Origin: Colwellia sp. 1_MG-2023
Lineage (GTDB): Bacteria; Pseudomonadota; Gammaproteobacteria; Enterobacterales; Alteromonadaceae
DNA: 64,000 nt
Reading direction: 5' to 3'
NCBI RefSeq assembly: GCF_030546755.1
Contig: NZ_JAUOPE010000014.1
Location: 58,436 to 122,435 of the forward strand
Shown piece after piece: positions 59,402 through 64,000 of this stretch. The notes under the pieces were generated by a model, which did not search any database, was not told the DNA's origin, and worked only from the letters and a program-made list of their open reading frames with translations. The position numbers were made by a program, and so were the translations under genes. Position 1 is the stretch's first letter. Each line of letters opens with the position of its first letter.

Positions 59402-60508
59402 TTAATTTTTCGCCATTTCTTTTAGTAAAAACGCCGAAATTTCACCACCTACTTTTAAGGTCGTTTCGCTGCTACTTGCCCCTCGACCTGAACTGTCAGT
59501 AAATGGAGCTATTTCCATCATATCCGCACCTGTTATAGGGTACTGCGCTGCTAATGCTTTTAAAATATCCATTGCTTCATTGGGGGTTAAACCATCAGGC
59601 TCTGGCGTACCAGTTGCTGATGCATAAGCTTCATCGATAGCGTCAATATCAAAGCTTACGTATAACTCGTCAATCGCTTGCTCTTCAAGCTGCGCTAAAA
59701 TATTCGCTATAATGGGTGCTACGCCGTTTTCTCTTATTTCATGAGCCCAATGTTGTTTTACACCAAAAGTGCTTTCCCAGTGCTCTTTTGGTCTGCCGCT
59801 TGAGCGAATGCCAATTTGGATTAAATGATTTTTTTCATGCAGGTCATCTAAAATATGCGTGCACCAAGAACCAAAACATAGATCAATACCTAAACGTTCG
59901 ACTAATAAATCGGTATGAGCATCAAAATGAATAATAGCAGCACGCTTGCCTTGTTTCTTTTTCGCTTGTAAATAGGTTTTGGTTAATGGATAACTAATTG
60001 AATGATCACCACCAATACCAAATATGCCTTTAGCGGGAAATTGTGCATAAAAATCATGCAGCACATCTTCTGTTATTGTTAAAGGGCTGACGGCTAAATT
60101 GCTATCTTTATCTTGATATAACGCCTTACGACAGTTGGCAATTGTTGGTTCATTTAAATATTTATCATGTAAAAGGTGAGGAATAACACGAACATCGCCC
60201 ATATCAAATACATTTAAATTAGGGTGTTGATTCAATAACGTTGAACGAACAAACAAAGGTCCCCAGTTAGCACCTCGTAAAATGCCCCCGCCACAGTCTG
60301 AAGCAATACCTAAAATAACTGCCGCAGACGAATCGGCTAGCTTATTTAAGCTTTCAGCCCAAATTGATTCTATGTTTTCTGTTTGCCCATATAGTGCTTG
60401 ATGTAATTGCGCTTTACGCTCTTTTGCGGTGTTAACCGTAAATACACCGTTTCCGGGAGGGCATAAACTTTGTTTGATTTTGTCTAAAAATAAAGACTGG
60501 CTTGTCAT
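59402..60508 (-). CDS. arginase/agmatinase/formiminoglutamase family ureohydrolase
   Basis: 368-residue binuclear-manganese hydrolase. All metal-binding signatures are intact: GGDHS (about 167), HFDAHTD (about 195) and SFDIDAID (about 285), plus the late EIAPF. It is longer than classical arginases by an N-terminal ~70 residues. Whether it acts on arginine, agmatine, guanidino acids or formiminoglutamate cannot be read from sequence; there are no hut or arginine genes alongside. It is divergent from topA across 403 nt. Confidence 0.92.
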   Translation of the reverse strand: MTSQSLFLDKIKQSLCPPGNGVFTVNTAKERKAQLHQALYGQTENIESIWAESLNKLADSSAAVILGIASDCGGGILRGANWGPLFVRSTLLNQHPNLNVFDMGDVRVIPHLLHDKYLNEPTIANCRKALYQDKDSNLAVSPLTITEDVLHDFYAQFPAKGIFGIGGDHSISYPLTKTYLQAKKKQGKRAAIIHFDAHTDLLVERLGIDLCFGSWCTHILDDLHEKNHLIQIGIRSSGRPKEHWESTFGVKQHWAHEIRENGVAPIIANILAQLEEQAIDELYVSFDIDAIDEAYASATGTPEPDGLTPNEAMDILKALAAQYPITGADMMEIAPFTDSSGRGASSSETTLKVGGEISAFLLKEMAKN

Positions 60509-60911
60509 AATAATTCTCTTTTAGTTTTACTGTTGTAGTTTTCTACAATCTTAGGGTTGTGCGTTAGAAAATATTTAAAATAGGTTGAAATTTTAAGGCA
60601 AGGCTAAAATATTAGTGCATTAGCTCTTAATTTCTCGTGAAAACTCGACTATGATTACGCCGAAAAATTATCAAAGCTATTATAACGAAATTATACGAAT
60701 AGGTTAATTTATAAAAAATAATTGCTTGTCAGCTTGCTAATTAACAGATATATCTAATAGTAATTTCAGAAATTAATTAAAATTTAACATTGTCGAGTTC
60801 TACTAAAGATTGAATATTACTCGCTTGTAAACTTATTTATCATGCTTATAAAACCGGTAAGATAATGAAACACTGATGTGTTAATCAGTAAATGTAGGGT
60901 TAAAAAAATAT
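60509..60911. other. divergent intergenic region upstream of topA
   Basis: 403 nt of AT-rich DNA without a supportable gene. It must contain promoters for both flanking genes. A short inverted repeat ACTGAT / ATCAGT (60872-60889) lies in the probable topA 5' leader just before GTAGGG, and could affect translation. No clear -35/-10 pair stands out. Confidence 0.5.
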
Positions 60912-63593
60912 ATGTCAAAATCTCTTGTAATTGTCGAGTCTCCTGCAAAAGCGAAGACAATTAACAAATATCTTGGGAAAGATTTTATCGTTAAGTCAAG
61001 TGTTGGTCATGTGCGTGATCTTCCTCATAGCAGTACCGGTAAAAAAGTAGCGGCAAAATCTCCTGCAGAAGTGAGAAAAATGTCCCCAGAGGCGAAAGCT
61101 AAATATAAAGCTAAACGTGATAAGCAAGCGTTAGTTAATCGTATGGGGATTGATCCAGAAAAGGATTGGCAAGCAACTTATCAGGTGCTTCCTGGTAAAG
61201 AAAAGGTTGTTTCTGAATTACAAAAACTTGCTGAAAAAGCAGATACTGTCTATCTCGCAACCGATTTGGATCGCGAGGGAGAGGCGATTGCATGGCATTT
61301 AAAAGAGATTATTGGTGGTGAAGACGACAAGTTTAAGCGAGTCGTTTTTAATGAGATAACCGAAAACGCAATTCAACAAGCATTCGCCACACCAGGTGAG
61401 TTAAGTATGCCTGGGGTAAATGCTCAACAAGCGCGACGCTTTTTAGATCGTGTTGTTGGTTTTATGGTTAGTCCGTTACTTTGGAAAAAAGTGGCGCGTG
61501 GTTTATCGGCTGGCCGTGTTCAATCTGTTGCTGTTAAATTAGTCGTTGAAAAAGAACGTGAAATTAAAGCATTTGATCCAAAAGAGTTTTGGGAGATCAG
61601 TGCAGATACTAGTACGCAAGATAACCAAACCTTAGCCCTTGATGTGACGCATCAAAATGGTAAAGCGTTCAAACCTACCAATGAGAAAGACACTAAAGCC
61701 GCGTTAGCTATTTTAGAGCCGGCTAGTTACGAAGTGAGTAAGCGTGAAGACAAACCGTCGAAAAGTTCTCCTTCAGCGCCATTTATTACTTCTACGCTAC
61801 AACAAGCGGCAAGTACTCGTTTAGGTTATGGCGTTAAGCGCACTATGGGCTTAGCGCAACGTCTTTATGAAGCAGGGCATATCACTTATATGCGTACTGA
61901 CTCAACTAATTTAAGTAAAGATGCCGTTGAAATGTGTCGCGGTTATATCAGTAAGAATTTTGGTGATAATTATTTACCCGAGCAGCCGAAAATATATGGT
62001 AGCAAAGCAAACGCACAAGAGGCGCATGAGGCTATCCGTCCTTCAGATGTTAAACTTGAAGCGGCTTTTATTGAAAAGTTAGACGATGACTGTAAAAAGT
62101 TATACGACTTAATTTGGCGTCAATTTGTTGCTTGTCAAATGACTGCGGCTCGTTATACCGTCAGCACGCTAACGGTTAGTGCTGCTGGCTTTGACTTGAA
62201 AGCTAAAGGTCGAGTGATGCAATTTGATGGTTGGACAAAGGTTCATCCTCAATTATCAAAAGGTGATAAAGATACCCATCTTCCTGATTTATCGGTTGGT
62301 GAAAAACTCACACTTGTGAAACTTGACCCATCACAACACTTTACAAAGCCACCGGCAAGATTTGGTGAAGCATCTTTGGTAAAAGAATTAGAAAAACGTT
62401 CTATCGGACGTCCTTCTACTTATGCTTCAATTATTTCTACCATTCAAGATCGTGGCTATGTGCGTTTAGATAAAAAACGTTTTTATGCAGAAAAAATGGG
62501 TGAAATAGTTACTGACAGTTTAGATGCCAGTTTTAAAAACTTGATGAGCTATAACTTTACCGCTGAAATGGAACAAGAGCTTGATGAAATAGCCGAAGGA
62601 AAAATAGTTTGGAAAGACGTATTAAATGAGTTTTATAAAAACTTTACCAAACAATTAGTGCTTGCTGATAAACCGACAGATGAAGGTGGAATGCGCAACA
62701 ATGAGCCCATTTTAACTGACATTGACTGTCCAACATGTGCTCGTAAAATGGGCATTCGTACAGCGTCAACGGGAGTTTTCTTAGGGTGTTCTGGCTATGC
62801 TTTACCGCCAAAGGAACGTTGTACCACCACCATGAATCTGACTTCAGGTGAAGAAGCAGTCAGTGTTTTAGCTGAAGATCAAGAAACAGAAGCGCTTCGT
62901 GCGATGCATCGTTGTCCTAAGTGTTCAACGGCGATGGACAGCTACCTTATTGATGAAACACGTAAATTGCATGTTTGTGGTAATAATCCAGTGTGTGATG
63001 GTGTTGAAATTGAAAAAGGTGAATTTAAAATCAAAGGTTATGATGGTCCTGTATTAGAATGTGACCGTTGTGAAGCCGACATGGAATTGAAAAATGGCCG
63101 TTTCGGTAAGTACTTTGATTGTACTAATAGTGAATGTAAAAATACCCGTAAGCTCTTAGCGAGTGGGGAAGCAGCGCCACCTAAGGAAGATCCTGTGCAA
63201 TTGCCAGAACTTCCTTGTGAAAAATCAGACGCTCATTTTGTTTTACGTGACGGTGCGGCTGGTATTTTCTTAGCCGCTAATACGTTCCCTCGTTCTCGAG
63301 AAACACGTGCGCCAAAAGTGGAAGAGTTACAACGCTTTAGAGATAGAATTTCACCGAAGTTTTATTATTTAGCGGATGCGCCAGCGAAAGATCCGGAAGG
63401 AAATTTAGCTATTGTTCGTTATAGCCGTAAGAGTAAAGAGCAGTATGTCATGACTGAAACTCTTACTGATGGTGGCAAGCCTAAAGCAACAGGCTGGATG
63501 GCTACTTATGAAAACGATAAGTGGGTAGAAACTTTAGCCAAGAAAAAAGTCACTAAAGCTAAGGCTAAACCAAAGGCTAAACCAAAAAAGTAA
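60912..63593 (+). CDS. topA: DNA topoisomerase I
   Basis: Relaxes negative supercoils; type IA enzyme, 893 residues, similar in length to E. coli TopA (865). The TOPRIM domain ([22 protein letters not shown]) is followed by the active-site Tyr326 in [10 protein letters not shown], and [11 protein letters not shown]-terminal zinc fingers of the four-Cys type are visible at CPTC, CPKC and CDRC. The tail is Lys/Ala/Pro-rich. The basic insert near residues 45-80 corresponds to that of the E. coli enzyme. No terminator of its own is seen before the insertion sequence. Confidence 0.98.
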   Translation: MSKSLVIVESPAKAKTINKYLGKDFIVKSSVGHVRDLPHSSTGKKVAAKSPAEVRKMSPEAKAKYKAKRDKQALVNRMGIDPEKDWQATYQVLPGKEKVVSELQKLAEKADTVYLATDLDREGEAIAWHLKEIIGGEDDKFKRVVFNEITENAIQQAFATPGELSMPGVNAQQARRFLDRVVGFMVSPLLWKKVARGLSAGRVQSVAVKLVVEKEREIKAFDPKEFWEISADTSTQDNQTLALDVTHQNGKAFKPTNEKDTKAALAILEPASYEVSKREDKPSKSSPSAPFITSTLQQAASTRLGYGVKRTMGLAQRLYEAGHITYMRTDSTNLSKDAVEMCRGYISKNFGDNYLPEQPKIYGSKANAQEAHEAIRPSDVKLEAAFIEKLDDDCKKLYDLIWRQFVACQMTAARYTVSTLTVSAAGFDLKAKGRVMQFDGWTKVHPQLSKGDKDTHLPDLSVGEKLTLVKLDPSQHFTKPPARFGEASLVKELEKRSIGRPSTYASIISTIQDRGYVRLDKKRFYAEKMGEIVTDSLDASFKNLMSYNFTAEMEQELDEIAEGKIVWKDVLNEFYKNFTKQLVLADKPTDEGGMRNNEPILTDIDCPTCARKMGIRTASTGVFLGCSGYALPPKERCTTTMNLTSGEEAVSVLAEDQETEALRAMHRCPKCSTAMDSYLIDETRKLHVCGNNPVCDGVEIEKGEFKIKGYDGPVLECDRCEADMELKNGRFGKYFDCTNSECKNTRKLLASGEAAPPKEDPVQLPELPCEKSDAHFVLRDGAAGIFLAANTFPRSRETRAPKVEELQRFRDRISPKFYYLADAPAKDPEGNLAIVRYSRKSKEQYVMTETLTDGGKPKATGWMATYENDKWVETLAKKKVTKAKAKPKAKPKK

Positions 63594-63648
63594 TGACTAA
63601 AGTTATCATTAGTTTGACCCGTCCTAACATGGGTTGACACATTTTGGA

Positions 63649-64000
63649 TTAAAACGCCTGATGCACTTCATCGGGCGTTTTGTATTTTAAGGCCGTATGC
63701 GGCCTTCTTTGATTATAGATAGTGACTGATTGTTCCACCATTTTTCTTGCCTCCTTTAAATCCTTAGGTTTTATCAATAAATATTCATTCTTCAAGATAC
63801 CGTTGATTCGCTCAACCAACGCATTTTGGTAGCAGTCGTAACCATCAGTCATCGAACACTTAGTTTGGTAATGCCTACGAAGCTGTTGATATTCACTTGA
63901 GCAATACTGCACACCTCTGTCTGAATGGTGTACTAAGATGTTGTTTGATTTTCTTTGCTTTAATGCTTTAGCGTAAGCGAGCTTAACCGAGTTTGTTTTC
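63649..64000 (-). CDS. IS3-family transposase OrfB, C-terminal part (partial)
   Basis: The frame is open to the right edge, so the start is outside. Visible are the second catalytic Asp in LVHHSDRGVQYCS and the final Glu in QNALVERINGILKNE of the DDE integrase core, followed by the usual YNQRRPHTALKYKTPDEVH ending. These are clear IS3-family OrfB (rve) features. The stop lies at 63649-63651. Nothing seen suggests inactivation. Confidence 0.93.
   Translation of the reverse strand, partial: KTNSVKLAYAKALKQRKSNNILVHHSDRGVQYCSSEYQQLRRHYQTKCSMTDGYDCYQNALVERINGILKNEYLLIKPKDLKEARKMVEQSVTIYNQRRPHTALKYKTPDEVHQAF
63650..63682. terminator. hairpin at the end of the transposase gene
   Basis: AAAACGCCTGATG / CATCGGGCGTTTT stem with one wobble around CACTT. 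It overlaps the last codons of orfB and can act on either strand; it may also terminate topA read-through. Confidence 0.6.

Larger units (their letters stand above)
63615..64000 (-). mobile_element. IS3-family insertion sequence (right end, truncated by window edge)
   Basis: The element probably ends at TGACCCGTCC (63615 onward), giving the CA-3' terminus common in IS3 elements, 21 nt after the topA stop. The window contains only its orfB end. The other inverted repeat and the target duplication lie beyond the right edge. The exact border is inferred from the terminal dinucleotide. Confidence 0.75.

Overview
The window is AT-rich chromosomal DNA from a marine gammaproteobacterium, most probably Colwelliaceae or a close Alteromonadales relative (Colwellia/Thalassotalea type). 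This is inferred from protein style and from gene blocks shared with E. coli (lolCDE; comEC-msbA-lpxK-ycaR-kdsB; recR-htpG-adk; hisGDCBHAFI; yoaA-tsaB-slp-fadD; topA). It is mostly core genome. I see no tRNA, rRNA, CRISPR array, prophage or defence island. The only clear mobile element is a truncated IS3-family copy at the right edge.

Layout. 1-3562: a CHASE2 adenylate cyclase, cut by the left edge, followed by a GAF/HD-GYP c-di-GMP phosphodiesterase. 3900-7073: lolC-lolD-lolE lipoprotein export. 7215-10028 (minus): a secreted M9 collagenase. 10407-17887: a DUF2062 membrane protein divergent from comEC, then msbA, lpxK, ycaR and kdsB (DNA uptake and lipid A/Kdo supply). 17953-19541 (minus): RNase HI with a viroplasmin-like domain and an Lgt whose motifs look Bacteroidetes-like. 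19906-24922: aldo/keto reductase, MarR regulator, hybrid histidine kinase with an NMT1-type periplasmic sensor, and an FAH-family enzyme preceded by a 10-bp tandem repeat. 25020-30427: recR, two solute-binding-like proteins, htpG with a textbook sigma-32 promoter, and adk. 30614-32966: MAPEG protein, ElaA acetyltransferase, a DUF6559-like protein and a third binding-like protein.

33035-40629 (minus) is a complete histidine operon. It runs promoter, hisL leader peptide with six consecutive His codons, attenuator, hisG-D-C-B-H-A-F-IE and terminator. 40805-42324 holds two poorly characterised genes. 42426-49691 is the yoaA-tsaB-slp-fadD block with a Q-rich protein, an M50-like membrane protein and an alpha/beta hydrolase added. 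49807-60508 carries YciK-type SDR, a VolA-like surface lipase, SohB, TPMT, a DAACS symporter, a large Ig-like lipoprotein with EF-hand-like loops, and an arginase-family ureohydrolase. 60912-63593 is topA, followed 21 nt later by the end of an IS3-family element.

Functional themes are envelope biogenesis (Lol, MsbA, LpxK, KdsB, Lgt), second-messenger and two-component signalling, scavenging of host or detrital polymers and lipids (collagenase, lipase, FadD), and histidine synthesis under classical attenuation. I did not find a convincing wholly new system. The best leads are the Lgt of apparent foreign origin, the 10-bp repeat touching a start codon, the NMT1-sensor kinase, the calcium-loop Ig lipoprotein and a few regulatory RNA structures.
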